This document shows, piece after piece, positions 29,582 through 38,162 of a stretch of 64,000 nt of DNA; the stretch's first letter is position 1, and every line of letters starts with the position of its first letter. Source of the stretch: Alkalihalobacillus sp. LMS6. Lineage in GTDB: Bacteria; Bacillota; Bacilli; Bacillales; Bacillaceae_D. The notes under the pieces were generated by a model that was not told where the DNA came from, made no database searches, and was given only the letters and a program-made list of their open reading frames with translations. The stretch covers positions 3,657,564 through 3,721,563 of the forward strand of contig NZ_CP093302.1 in the NCBI RefSeq assembly GCF_024362765.1, read 5' to 3'. The position numbers were made by a program, and so were the translations under genes.

Positions 29582-30709
29582 ATGAAACGATTACTGTCCT
29601 TATCACTTATTTTCACTTTGATTTTTGCGCTTGTTGCACCGAATCTTAGTTTTGCCCATTCGTTAGATCGGGACGAGCTTAACGAATACTTAGAGTACAT
29701 AGAAATGACGGAAGAAGAGCTTGAAATTTATTTAAACGACCGTTGGCAAACTGCTTTAGATGAATTTGGATCGGTTGAAGAGCTAGAGGCTTGGTTAGGT
29801 GATTTACTAACTGAAGAAGATTACTACGCTTTACTCGATGAATTTGGCATTACTGAAGAAGAATTCCTTGCTTTATTAGAAGAACTAATGGTCACGATGG
29901 ATTATTTTATTTTCTATGATGACTTGTTTTACTTTTTAGTGGCTTATTATGGCTACACTGAAGAAGATTTTTTAATTGATGTATATACTGAAATTTTAAG
30001 AAACTATCTAGATGCGTTTGAATTAGAGGACACAGAAGCTAGAAATTTAATGGAGCATTTTCTTGAAGTTAGAAAAAGTAACGAAAATCTAGCTGCTGAT
30101 TTAAATGCATTAAAAGAGCGCGGGCTATCGTTTAAAGATGGAGAGTTTGAATCGATTCGAGAGCTTACCCCTCAAGAGATTGCAGAATTATTTGCAATCG
30201 GAGAAAAAGCGATTGATCTTTTAGATCTTAAACCTGAATATTTTATTGATGCAGAAGGCAAAGAAAAGCAAAGAGCCAATCTACAAGATCTAATGAAGAA
30301 TGGAATTACGAAAGGCTATGATCTTCGAGTGGAGCTAAGCAATACAAGTGGAGACTACTTAGCAGACTTTTATATCACTGCCGCAATGTTCAACTCCCAT
30401 TTTGTCAAAGGACTTCTTGACGATGTAAGCAACATTGGTGACAAAGTAGACGAAAAATTAAACGAAACACCCGTTGTAGAAAAACACGAAAAGCCATCAA
30501 AAGAAGCACCTACATCTGACGGCTCTGGTTCAAACGCGCCTCCATCTGGTACAACTAACACTTCAACTGAAAAATTAACAAAAACCGTAGATGGTGCGAA
30601 AATGCCTAAGACATCAAGCTACTACCCGCTTTATGCATTACTCGGTTTAGGGTTAATGGCTTCTGGCTTGTTCGTTTTCCGCCGTTTAATGAAAAAAGAG
30701 GCAGTATAA
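29582..30709 (+). CDS. Processed acidic surface protein with sortase signal
   Basis: Secreted, wall-anchored acidic protein of unknown function. The 375 residues have a signal peptide (1-26, cleavage after SFA), a very acidic helical region with imperfect repeats of the type LTEEDYYALLDEFGITEEE (about 30-120), a Ser/Thr/Pro-rich spacer near 300-335, and a C-terminal sorting signal: MPKTS (341-345), a hydrophobic stretch and a basic tail FRRLMKK. The class D sortase follows three bases downstream. The motif is a variant of the LPxTA type. Confidence 0.85.
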   Translation: MKRLLSLSLIFTLIFALVAPNLSFAHSLDRDELNEYLEYIEMTEEELEIYLNDRWQTALDEFGSVEELEAWLGDLLTEEDYYALLDEFGITEEEFLALLEELMVTMDYFIFYDDLFYFLVAYYGYTEEDFLIDVYTEILRNYLDAFELEDTEARNLMEHFLEVRKSNENLAADLNALKERGLSFKDGEFESIRELTPQEIAELFAIGEKAIDLLDLKPEYFIDAEGKEKQRANLQDLMKNGITKGYDLRVELSNTSGDYLADFYITAAMFNSHFVKGLLDDVSNIGDKVDEKLNETPVVEKHEKPSKEAPTSDGSGSNAPPSGTTNTSTEKLTKTVDGAKMPKTSSYYPLYALLGLGLMASGLFVFRRLMKKEAV

Positions 30710-30712
30710 ATT

Positions 30713-31384
30713 ATGGCTCGCGCAAAAAAGCGAAACGTGAAAAAGATCGTGTTATCGGTCTTTGCTGTTGTACTCATCGCTTTTGGTGCTTATCTTACAA
30801 CGACTACAGGGTTTAAAATTTTACATGGCTATGCCCTTTTTAGAATGATGCCAGAGGAAGAGAAATTGGTCGCTTACAACCTTTCAGGAAAAGGGGAAAG
30901 CGACCAAGTCCTTGCCTCAACCGTTAACCCTGAAGTGAGTGAGTGGCAACCAGCGATAGGTGAAGTAATGGGCAAGTTAACGATACCAGCCATGGATTCA
31001 AGCTGGCCCATTATCCACGGCACTGGTGACGATGAGCTTGACCGGGGTGTTGGCCATTTTGACGGGAGCGTCCTTCCTGGAGAAAATGACAATAGCGTCT
31101 TATCTGGTCACAACAATACGGTGTTTCACCACCTTGGTGATGTTGGTGAAGGAGACGAGATTATCGTTGAAACGAAGAGCGGCGTGTTCACATACGAAGT
31201 GCATACCGTTCGCATTGTCGATGAAGATGATCGCACGGTCATTGTTTCTACAGATGATGCGCAATTAACAGTAACGACTTGTTATCCATTCCATGTCGTC
31301 GGCTTTGCGCCTGAGCGTTATGTCCTCGTTGCTGACTTAGTGGATTCACAGTTTAACCAATCTTTGGCGCTTTTTAGTGAATAA
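30713..31384 (+). CDS. srtD: Class D sortase
   Basis: Membrane-anchored transpeptidase that cleaves the sorting motif of surface proteins and attaches them to the wall. The 223 residues have an N-terminal helix (about 11-29) and the sortase barrel, with His133 (SGHNN), Cys190 (TTCYPF) and Arg202 (ERYVL). The start lies within three bases of its substrate gene and has a distant AGAGG, so translation is likely coupled. The pair is self-contained. Confidence 0.92.
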   Translation: MARAKKRNVKKIVLSVFAVVLIAFGAYLTTTTGFKILHGYALFRMMPEEEKLVAYNLSGKGESDQVLASTVNPEVSEWQPAIGEVMGKLTIPAMDSSWPIIHGTGDDELDRGVGHFDGSVLPGENDNSVLSGHNNTVFHHLGDVGEGDEIIVETKSGVFTYEVHTVRIVDEDDRTVIVSTDDAQLTVTTCYPFHVVGFAPERYVLVADLVDSQFNQSLALFSE

Positions 31385-31387
31385 AAC

Positions 31388-31438
31388 AAAACTCCTTTCT
31401 GGTATACTCAAAGTATGCTACTTGAAAGGAGTTTTTTT
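31388..31438 (+). promoter_or_regulatory. Terminator with embedded promoter and ywhB ribosome site
   Basis: Perfect 12-base-pair stem AAAACTCCTTTC (31388-31399) / GAAAGGAGTTTT (31424-31435) followed by T to 31438: terminator of the sortase operon. The right arm is also the ywhB Shine-Dalgarno. The loop holds an extended -10 TGGTATACT (31400-31408). Transcripts from that promoter would lack the left arm and leave the ribosome site free. Confidence 0.75.
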
Positions 31439-31624
31439 ATGCCAATTGTTACCGTTCAAATGCTTGAAGGTCGTAGCGATGATCAAAAACGAGCACTTGT
31501 GGAAAAAGTAACCGCAGCCGTTTCAGAAACAATCGATGCACCAAAAGAACGCATCTCTGTTGTCATTGATGAAATGAAACCAACAAACTTTGGTGTTGCT
31601 GGAATTAGACAAAGCGATAAATAA
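31439..31624 (+). CDS. ywhB: 4-oxalocrotonate tautomerase family protein YwhB
   Basis: Small tautomerase of 61 residues (as in B. subtilis, 62). The catalytic Pro1 becomes N-terminal after methionine removal (MPIVTVQMLEGRS), and Arg40, in KERISVV, lies in the expected substrate region. It forms hexamers in the family; the physiological substrate is unknown. The frame upstream of this ATG is the terminator loop, so the longer start at 31415 is rejected. Confidence 0.9.
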   Translation: MPIVTVQMLEGRSDDQKRALVEKVTAAVSETIDAPKERISVVIDEMKPTNFGVAGIRQSDK

Positions 31625-31628
31625 TAGC

Positions 31629-31666
31629 AAAAGGAGCGTTCTTTTTTTAAGAACACTCCTTTTTTT
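31629..31666 (+). terminator. ywhB terminator
   Basis: Stem AAAAGGAGCGTTCTT / AAGAACACTCCTTTT (one mismatch) with a five-T loop and a long T-run. It overlaps the end of the convergent small membrane gene and is usable from both sides. Confidence 0.85.
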
Positions 31667-31832
31667 GATGCCCACCTTTATGGTGTTTGCGGATATATTG
31701 TGCTATAAAAAACCAATTGAGCAGGATAGCGGCAACAACGACTACCCCCATCATTGGTGATGCTAAAAATAAGATTAGAATCAACGGTATGCCAACAGCG
31801 AACATAAGAAGCATTAATGTAAAGCTGAGCAA
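31647..31832 (-). CDS. Small hypothetical membrane protein
   Basis: Not recognised. About 61 residues with two hydrophobic stretches (SFTLMLLMFAVGIPLILILFL and MMGVVVVAAILLNWFFI) and a basic, His-rich C-terminus (RKHHKGGHQKK). Start uncertain: TTG 31832 lies eight bases after AAAGGTGG, while GTG 31844 overlaps that site. It could be a real small protein because the ribosome site is good and the composition is typical of membrane proteins. Confidence 0.5.
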   Translation of the reverse strand: MLSFTLMLLMFAVGIPLILILFLASPMMGVVVVAAILLNWFFIAQYIRKHHKGGHQKKECS

Positions 31833-31935
31833 AATTGGCGCCACCTTTCTTCTCTTGTCGTGATGTTCTAATGCTCATAGTGTATACAATAAGGCGCGCC
31901 ACAACTACAAAACTGCTGTAAAATAAAATGTAAGA

Positions 31936-32439
31936 CTATGAACCTTCATAGGAGACTTGTCGTTCCCGTAGCATCATTAAATGGGTTTCTGCATGGAGCC
32001 ATTCTTGATTGGAATAACGTGAATTAAGCTGAGGATCACGCACTCCCTCGCTCTCCATTTGTTTTTGAAAATAAAGTAGCGCCGCCATTTGTTCAAGTAT
32101 CGATAAAGGTTGGCTATTCAAATCCTTGTAAACGTCTGTAAACTCGTCAAGCTCTTCTCTTACTAAAAGCTTATGTAGAAACGTTTCCCCTTGCTCCGTT
32201 AGCATATACACAATGTCTCTGTCATCCCGCTCTTCTTTTAGAAACTGGAGATTACATAATTCTTCAAGACGCACAAATAAGTCCTCAGAATACGGCCCTA
32301 AGCGATGATATCGGTATTTCTCCGCAAATGGCGCCCCAAATGATTTGGCTATATAAATGATTTTTTGTAGCTTTTTATGTTCAATCGTTTTCTCGCATAA
32401 TGAAAAAAGTTTTAGCACCTGCACATGATTGGAAAGCAA
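31936..32439 (-). CDS. ywgA: YwgA family protein
   Basis: The 167 residues begin MLSNHVQVLKLFSL and contain KLQKIIYIAKSFGAPF and YHRLGPYSEDL, features shared with the SocA/Panacea-type helical domain found in toxin-antitoxin and phage-related proteins. In B. subtilis the orthologue lies beside ywfO; here only 11 bases separate them, so they form an operon. Function not known. Confidence 0.8.
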   Translation of the reverse strand: MLSNHVQVLKLFSLCEKTIEHKKLQKIIYIAKSFGAPFAEKYRYHRLGPYSEDLFVRLEELCNLQFLKEERDDRDIVYMLTEQGETFLHKLLVREELDEFTDVYKDLNSQPLSILEQMAALLYFQKQMESEGVRDPQLNSRYSNQEWLHAETHLMMLRERQVSYEGS

Positions 32440-32450
32440 GCTACCCCTCC

Positions 32451-33731
32451 TTACATTTGTTTAAGAATAGATTCAATTTGTTGTCTCGGCTTTTCATCTA
32501 AAGATGCGATAAGATCTGCTGGATAATAAAGCTTGTGATCCGTTCGTTTTTTCCCAGAAATGGATTCAACCACGTCAGATTGACTGGATAACTCTTTTAA
32601 TTGACCATCTTTCACTAATAATTGAATCGGCACTCGCTGTTCTTCGCCAGGCCTGTACACATCATAAGGCAAATCGGAAGAGGAATCCATCTCCAAATAA
32701 TAATCCGCTTCAATGCCTGCTTCCCAAAACAATTCTTGCAAGGCCATAATATCCGTTAAGCGCTCATTCGGATGGCATTCTACATATGCAAACAAGCGAC
32801 GATTTAAGAAACGTTGACATAGATCTTTCAAGATCGAGTCGTCTTCATCCTGCCAACACTGAAAATAAAACTGCATCACGGATTCATCTAATTTTAAATA
32901 ATCTTGAATTGTCGTTGTTCCCGAAAAGATCGCTTTAAAATGATGAGGTGGCTGTTTAAACGCATAGCCGTTCTCATGCAATACTTTTACCCGCTTTAAA
33001 ATCTTGCTTAAGATGACTTCAGAACTTCGCGTTACTGGATGAAAATAGACCTGCCAGTACATTTGATAGCGACTCATAATATAATCCTCTACCGCGTGCA
33101 TCCCGCTGGCTTTCACCACGACTTGATCCTCCATCGGTCTCATCACTCGTAAAATTCGCTCCAAGTCAAACTGTCCATAGCTCACGCCCGTGTAATACGC
33201 ATCTCGCAGTAAATAATCCATTCGATCTGCATCAATTTGACTTGATATCATGCTTGTCACAAGTTTATTAGCGGACGTTTTTTCAATAACTGCCGCTACT
33301 TCTTTTGGAAAAGCTGGATCCATTCGACGTAAAACGGCATTTACCTCAGTATCACCAAGGATAATAAACCTTGTCCACTCTTCATGATCGGTATCGAAGA
33401 CTTTTTCAAACGAATGGGAGAACGGACCATGCCCTATATCGTGCAGCAATGCCGCACTAAGCGCGAGAAGACGATCCTCGTTGTTCCACATCGGTTTATC
33501 CGTAAAATTCGTTATAAGCCTCCTCATGATCTCATACACGCCTAGTGAATGGTTAAAGCGCGAATGCTCTGCACCATGAAACGTTAACGACGTAGTTCCT
33601 AATTGACGGACTCTGCGCAACCGTTGAAATTCCGTTGTCCCTATTAGATCCCAGATTAATTGATCCTGTACGTGGATGTAGCGATGAACAGGATCTTTAA
33701 AAACCTTTTCTTCTTGCAACTTCGCAGACAT
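32451..33731 (-). CDS. ywfO: HD-domain phosphohydrolase YwfO
   Basis: The 426 residues have an N-terminal HD domain: the metal-binding His-Asp pair is in ALLHDIGHGPFSHSFE, with an upstream His in GAEHSRFNHSLGVYE and a later Asp in SQIDADRMDYLLRD. This layout is that of dGTPase-like and YwfO-type nucleotide triphosphohydrolases. Substrate here is unproven. The start has GGGGGAG before it. Operon with ywgA. Confidence 0.87.
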   Translation of the reverse strand: MSAKLQEEKVFKDPVHRYIHVQDQLIWDLIGTTEFQRLRRVRQLGTTSLTFHGAEHSRFNHSLGVYEIMRRLITNFTDKPMWNNEDRLLALSAALLHDIGHGPFSHSFEKVFDTDHEEWTRFIILGDTEVNAVLRRMDPAFPKEVAAVIEKTSANKLVTSMISSQIDADRMDYLLRDAYYTGVSYGQFDLERILRVMRPMEDQVVVKASGMHAVEDYIMSRYQMYWQVYFHPVTRSSEVILSKILKRVKVLHENGYAFKQPPHHFKAIFSGTTTIQDYLKLDESVMQFYFQCWQDEDDSILKDLCQRFLNRRLFAYVECHPNERLTDIMALQELFWEAGIEADYYLEMDSSSDLPYDVYRPGEEQRVPIQLLVKDGQLKELSSQSDVVESISGKKRTDHKLYYPADLIASLDEKPRQQIESILKQM

Positions 33732-33804
33732 GTTCTCCCCCCTTTTCTATCATTCATATTATACGATCTCTCTTCTTTGAAGAAAAGAGCTGAGTCTAAG
33801 TACG

Positions 33805-33849
33805 AAAAAAGAACCTTCATAAGTGAACGTCCACTTATAAAGGTTCTTC
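33805..33849 (-). terminator. Terminator of the symporter gene
   Basis: GAACCTTTATAAGTG pairs with CACTTATGAAGGTTC (one wobble) with a six-base loop, then six T on the minus strand. It lies between the symporter stop and the divergently spaced ywfO start. Confidence 0.85.
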
Positions 33850-33854
33850 GTTGT

Positions 33855-35096
33855 TTAGGAATTAGCCGGAATGTCGCCACGCTTTTTCTCATTTCGATCA
33901 ACAATAACCGCTAAGGCAGCGTCACCTGTAATATTAACTGCGGTTCTCATCATATCAAGAAGACGATCAATACCGATAATTAAACCGATCGCGTCTGGTG
34001 GTAACCCAACTGTTGTCAGAACCATGGCGAGCATGATCATACCTACTCCTGGTACACCCGCTGTGCCAATACTTGCTAATGTTGCCGTTAAGACGATCAT
34101 AAGCATTTGCATAAGCGTCAAATCAACGCCATACACTTGCGCAATAAAAACGGTTGCTACAGCCTGCATAATACCTGTACCGTCCATATTAATCGTCGCA
34201 CCAAGCGGCTGCACGAAGCCAGACACTTGTTTCGAAACCCCTAAGTTCTCTTGTGCAGATTTCATAGAAAGTGGCAAGACTGCGTTTGAGCTTGATAAGC
34301 TGAATGCCATCGTCATAGCTGGCGCAAAGCCTTTAAAAAACTTAACTGGACTCATTTTCCCTAAGAAGTATACGATTAATCCGTACACAACAAATAAGTG
34401 GAAGACAAGTACCCCCGCTACAGTTAAGAAGTAAGAAAGAAGGGATCCAACAGCTTCCCATCCTGCTTCACCAAGAGCAGACGCAATTAACGCAAACGCA
34501 CCAATTGGTGCAAATGCCATAACGAATGTAACAATTTTCATCATAATGTCATTTGCTTGTGTAAAGAAAATTTTAACCGTTTCCACTTTTTTGCCGAGCA
34601 TCGCCATAGCAAGTCCGACAAACAAAGCAAACGTAATAATTTGTAGCATATTCATATCAGCCATAGAAGCAATTGGATTCTCAGGGAAAATGTTAATGAG
34701 TGTTTCCATAATCGGAACAGATTCCGCCGGCTGATAGTCTTCTGCAATTCCTTCACCTAGCAAACCTGGTGACCCAGGTTGAACGATCTGTGCTGCAACA
34801 ATTCCAACTGTTAAGGATATAGCGGATGTCGCTAGAAAGAAAATAACCGTTTGTATTCCCATTCGGCCAAGTTGTTTTGGACTTCCTAAATCGGAAATAC
34901 CAACAACAAGTGAAAAGAATACAAGCGGAACAACAACCATCATAATTAAACGTAAAAAGATCGTACCTGCAGGGTCTAAAATGTATTGATTTAACGTGTT
35001 AAAAACATCTTGTGAAATAATCGGCAGGACAAGACCTAAAATAGCCCCTAATAATAAACCGAGTAATATGTTTCTTGTTAGCTTATTGTTGTTCAT
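33855..35096 (-). CDS. Dicarboxylate/amino acid:cation symporter (DAACS)
   Basis: Na+- or H+-coupled uptake of glutamate, aspartate or C4-dicarboxylates. The 413 residues show about eight helices plus the re-entrant hairpins; SLC1-family signatures are FSLSSSNAVLPLSM (first hairpin), INMDGTGIMQAVA and GIDRLLDMMRTAVNITGDA. GltT, GltP or DctP type cannot be separated by eye. Confidence 0.9.
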   Translation of the reverse strand: MNNNKLTRNILLGLLLGAILGLVLPIISQDVFNTLNQYILDPAGTIFLRLIMMVVVPLVFFSLVVGISDLGSPKQLGRMGIQTVIFFLATSAISLTVGIVAAQIVQPGSPGLLGEGIAEDYQPAESVPIMETLINIFPENPIASMADMNMLQIITFALFVGLAMAMLGKKVETVKIFFTQANDIMMKIVTFVMAFAPIGAFALIASALGEAGWEAVGSLLSYFLTVAGVLVFHLFVVYGLIVYFLGKMSPVKFFKGFAPAMTMAFSLSSSNAVLPLSMKSAQENLGVSKQVSGFVQPLGATINMDGTGIMQAVATVFIAQVYGVDLTLMQMLMIVLTATLASIGTAGVPGVGMIMLAMVLTTVGLPPDAIGLIIGIDRLLDMMRTAVNITGDAALAVIVDRNEKKRGDIPANS

Positions 35097-35236
35097 TCAG
35101 TTTCCCCCAAACCCAATTTGATAATTTCTTATAATTCTCTTATTTTTTTCTTCTTTACACTTCTTTTTTTAGAATCGCCTACGTTTGTAAAACTTTTTTC
35201 AGTATAACGGCAGAAATCAAAATACGCAACTTCCTT

Positions 35237-35266
35237 TTTATAGGCTAGGCCTTTCCATGTTATACT
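35237..35266 (+). promoter_or_regulatory. lipL promoter
   Basis: Extended -10 TGTTATACT (35258-35266) with TTTATA (35237-35242) as -35 at 18 bases. Transcription would start near 35273. An upstream TTCCTTT (35231-35237) is complementary to the AAAGGAA of the lipL ribosome site. Confidence 0.6.
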
Positions 35267-35293
35267 AAGGTGCGTAAGAAAGGAATGATTCGT

Positions 35294-36121
35294 TTGATTA
35301 AACCCTCACCATTTCAGGCTTTAAACGCTAAATGGAGACTGATCGATAACAGTAAAAATTACCTATCAGAGAGTGCCTTGAAATCGTTTGCTTTTGACGA
35401 TACCCTATGTCAATTAGCTGGAAAAACAGACCAACCATCTCTGCGTTTTTGGGTTCATGACCGCACCATTGTTTTAGGAACTCAAGATACCCGTTTAGAT
35501 CATATTCATGATGCGATTACTATACTAGAAAAGAATAATTACCGTGTCGTCGTGCGAAATTCAGGCGGACTAGCTGTTTTATTAGATAACGGCGTTTTAA
35601 ATCTTTCCCTTATCTTTCCTGGAGAAACCACTTCTTCCATTGATGGTGGGTACGAGCGCATGGTTGCGTTTATACGAGCGATGTTTCCACTAGCGAAAAT
35701 TGATACAGGAGAAATTGTCGGCTCCTACTGTCCTGGTAGCTACGATTTAAGTATTGATGGAAAGAAATTCGCCGGCATCTCTCAACGACGAATTCGTGGC
35801 GGGATTGCTGTGCAAATTTATTTGTGCATTACAGGCAGTGGTTCAGAACGAGCACAAGTTGTTCGAGACATGTACAGCCACGCTGTAAAAGAACCGAATC
35901 CGAAATTTAGTGCACCTGACGTAACACCAACAGTTATGGCGTCCTTAAATGAACTTCTGGATGAAACCTTTACCGTTGAACAAATCGTTGAAAAAGCAAA
36001 ACAAACTGCTCAATCGTTTGATATTACTCTGAACGAGCAAGCTTTTTCTGCTGAAGAAGCGCTTTTATTCGATACACAACTAGAACGGGTGATTGAGCGG
36101 CATAATCGCTGTTTAAACTAA
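35294..36121 (+). CDS. lipL: Octanoyl-[GcvH]:protein N-octanoyltransferase
   Basis: Moves octanoyl from GcvH to E2 subunits of 2-oxoacid dehydrogenases in lipoate assembly. The 275 residues have the lipoate-ligase fold, with the acyl-accepting Cys146 (GSYCPGSYDLSI) and the nearby Lys of GKKFAGISQRR. Strong similarity to B. subtilis YwfL. The TTG at 35294 fits eight bases after AAGAAAGGA; GTG 35270 and ATG 35285 are less well placed. It is next to pta, as in B. subtilis. Confidence 0.9.
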   Translation: MIKPSPFQALNAKWRLIDNSKNYLSESALKSFAFDDTLCQLAGKTDQPSLRFWVHDRTIVLGTQDTRLDHIHDAITILEKNNYRVVVRNSGGLAVLLDNGVLNLSLIFPGETTSSIDGGYERMVAFIRAMFPLAKIDTGEIVGSYCPGSYDLSIDGKKFAGISQRRIRGGIAVQIYLCITGSGSERAQVVRDMYSHAVKEPNPKFSAPDVTPTVMASLNELLDETFTVEQIVEKAKQTAQSFDITLNEQAFSAEEALLFDTQLERVIERHNRCLN

Positions 36122-36122
36122 A

Positions 36123-36154
36123 AAAAGCTTTCGGTCATCAAACCGAAAGCTTTT
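36123..36154. terminator. Convergent terminator lipL/pta
   Basis: Perfect 13-base-pair stem AAAAGCTTTCGGT / ACCGAAAGCTTTT with a six-base loop, between two converging genes, with A and T flanks. Confidence 0.85.
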
Positions 36155-36156
36155 CA

Positions 36157-37152
36157 TTACGCTTTTTGCGTTTCTTTTTGGGTAATGGCTTGCATCGCTG
36201 TAATTAAGCTAAGCTTATAGACATCGTCCACATTACAACCACGAGATAAGTCATTCACTGGCTTATTTAAACCTTGTAAAATCGGTCCGATTGCATCATA
36301 GCCACCGAGTCGTTGCGCAATTTTATAGCCAAGATTCCCTGATTCTAAGCTCGGGAAAATAAATACATTTGCTTCACCTTTAAGCGGCGATTCAGGCGCT
36401 TTTTTCTGAGCTACTGCAGGCACAAACGCAGCGTCAAACTGGAATTCACCGTCAATAACAAGGTCTGGGCGACTCTCTTGTGCAAGTTTCGTCGCAGCAG
36501 AAACTTTTTGTGTTTCTTGTGAAGACGCAGAACCAAGAGTTGAGAATGAAAGCATCGCTACTTTCGGATCAATCCCAAATAATTTTGCGGTATCTGCTGT
36601 CGCTGTCGCAATTTCTGCCAACTCTTCTTCATTTGGAGAAATGTTAATCGCACAGTCACCGAAGACAAATTTCTTATCTTCTTTTACCATTACAAACACA
36701 CCAGAAGTACGCTTAATACCAGGCTCTGTTTTAATAATTTGTAATGCCGGGCGAACGGTATCGCCAGTAGAATGGGCAGCACCACTGACAAGACCGTCAG
36801 CTTTTTCCATATACACAAGCATCGTTCCAAAGTAATTAACGTCCATAAGAAGTTCACGCGCCTGTTCTTCAGTCGCTTTTCCTTTACGTCTTTCAACAAA
36901 GGACGCCACCATTTCATCTAGGTGCGCATACGTCTTAGGATCATAAATTGTTACATCATCAATCTTTACATTTATTTTATCTGCAAGAGACGTAATTTCG
37001 TCTGGATTTCCAATCACAATCGGGTCAACGACTTGATCTGTAGCAAGCTTCACCGCGGCTTCAAGCACACGCTCGTCGTTTCCTTCTGGTAATACGATAC
37101 TTGGCTTATGAGACCCTACCTGCTGTTTGATATCAGCAAATAAATCACTCAC
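36157..37152 (-). CDS. pta: Phosphate acetyltransferase
   Basis: Interconverts acetyl-CoA and acetyl phosphate in overflow metabolism. The 331 residues are the short, single-domain Pta with signatures DGLVSGAAHSTGDTVRPALQ, GDCAINISPNEEELAEIA and a C-terminal GPILQGLNKPVNDLSRG. No regulatory N-terminal domain. AGGAGGTT precedes the ATG. Confidence 0.95.
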   Translation of the reverse strand: MSDLFADIKQQVGSHKPSIVLPEGNDERVLEAAVKLATDQVVDPIVIGNPDEITSLADKINVKIDDVTIYDPKTYAHLDEMVASFVERRKGKATEEQARELLMDVNYFGTMLVYMEKADGLVSGAAHSTGDTVRPALQIIKTEPGIKRTSGVFVMVKEDKKFVFGDCAINISPNEEELAEIATATADTAKLFGIDPKVAMLSFSTLGSASSQETQKVSAATKLAQESRPDLVIDGEFQFDAAFVPAVAQKKAPESPLKGEANVFIFPSLESGNLGYKIAQRLGGYDAIGPILQGLNKPVNDLSRGCNVDDVYKLSLITAMQAITQKETQKA

Positions 37153-37251
37153 TGTAAATAACCTCCTTCAGTTATCATTCTTCCTCTATTTTAGGATACC
37201 CTGCTTTAGAAAAAAAGGAAACAGCCTCGCATAAAGCGTTAATTTTAAAAA

Positions 37252-37281
37252 TTGACACATTGATTACGCTTACATTAAAAT
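37252..37281 (+). promoter_or_regulatory. Promoter of the enoyl-CoA hydratase gene
   Basis: Consensus TTGACA (37252-37257), an 18-base spacer and TAAAAT (37276-37281). The start would be near 37288, about 50 bases before the ATG. Confidence 0.7.
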
Positions 37282-37340
37282 TAAAGGGTTTTTACCTATT
37301 TTTAGCGAAAGATGTAGAAAACCATTTTTAGGAGGCTTTT

Positions 37341-38090
37341 ATGAGTGACCAACTAGTAAGACTAGATATTAAGAACAACATTGCTACGATCACTTTAAAC
37401 CGACCAAACGTAAAAAACGCATTAAACGATGCAGCTCATGAACAACTTTACGATGCTTTTGAAGAAGCGGATGAACGTACCGATGTTCGTGTAATTGTCT
37501 TAACAGGAAGCGGAGACGCTTTTTGTTCTGGAGCAGATTTAAAATCAATTGATATAAAGGATATGGAAAATTTTAATTATGGCCGCGCCTTGCGGGAAAC
37601 GTACAATAAATTAATTACGCTTATGACGCATATTGGCAAACCAATCATTGCCCATATAAATGGAATTGCAGTAGGAGCTGGTCTTAGTATCGCATTGGCT
37701 TGTGACTATCGTGTAGCGAACAAAGAAGCCCTTTTCGGATTAGGATTTTTGAAAATTGGTCTTGTTCCGGATGCAGGAATGTCGTACTTCTTGCCACGAT
37801 TAGTCGGATATCCAAAAGCGCTTGAACTAGCTGTAAAAGAAAATTTTTCGGCTAATGAGGCGCTTGCGATGGGACTCATTAACCGTATTGATCATGTCGA
37901 GGAGCTCATTCAAAAATGCTTGGCACTTCCACCAACTGCTTTTCGTTTAATGAAAAACAATTTTCGAGAGAGCTATGACCACCATTTAGCAGAGATTTTA
38001 GAAATGGAAGTTACAGCTCAACGTGAAGCAGGTGAATCAAAAGAACACCGGAAAGCTCTTGAATTTTTTGTGAATAAAGGCAAGCGATAG
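37341..38090 (+). CDS. Enoyl-CoA hydratase/isomerase family protein
   Basis: Crotonase-fold protein of 249 residues. The oxyanion-hole segments CSGADLKSIDIKD and HINGIAVGAGLSIALACDYR are present. A position at which hydratases carry glutamate lies in LGFLKIGLVPDAGMSYFLPR, where the second catalytic residue looks like Asp. Hydratase, isomerase or hydrolase activity cannot be fixed. It is between pta and chdC, not in the beta-oxidation cluster, so it is probably a later insertion with its own promoter. Confidence 0.87.
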   Translation: MSDQLVRLDIKNNIATITLNRPNVKNALNDAAHEQLYDAFEEADERTDVRVIVLTGSGDAFCSGADLKSIDIKDMENFNYGRALRETYNKLITLMTHIGKPIIAHINGIAVGAGLSIALACDYRVANKEALFGLGFLKIGLVPDAGMSYFLPRLVGYPKALELAVKENFSANEALAMGLINRIDHVEELIQKCLALPPTAFRLMKNNFRESYDHHLAEILEMEVTAQREAGESKEHRKALEFFVNKGKR

Positions 38091-38112
38091 ACGATCCACT
38101 TAAGTAAAGAGC

Positions 38113-38153
38113 CCTCCTTATGGTATAGTGGATTGAGAGAAAATTGAAGGAGG
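38113..38153 (+). promoter_or_regulatory. chdC promoter inside an anti-SD/SD pair
   Basis: Extended -10 TGGTATAGT (38121-38129) lies between CCTCCTT (38113-38119) and the chdC ribosome site AAGGAGG (38147-38153), which are fully complementary over seven bases. Transcripts from this promoter would not contain the first segment; read-through from the hydratase gene would. Confidence 0.5.
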
Positions 38154-38162
38154 ATTTGTACG

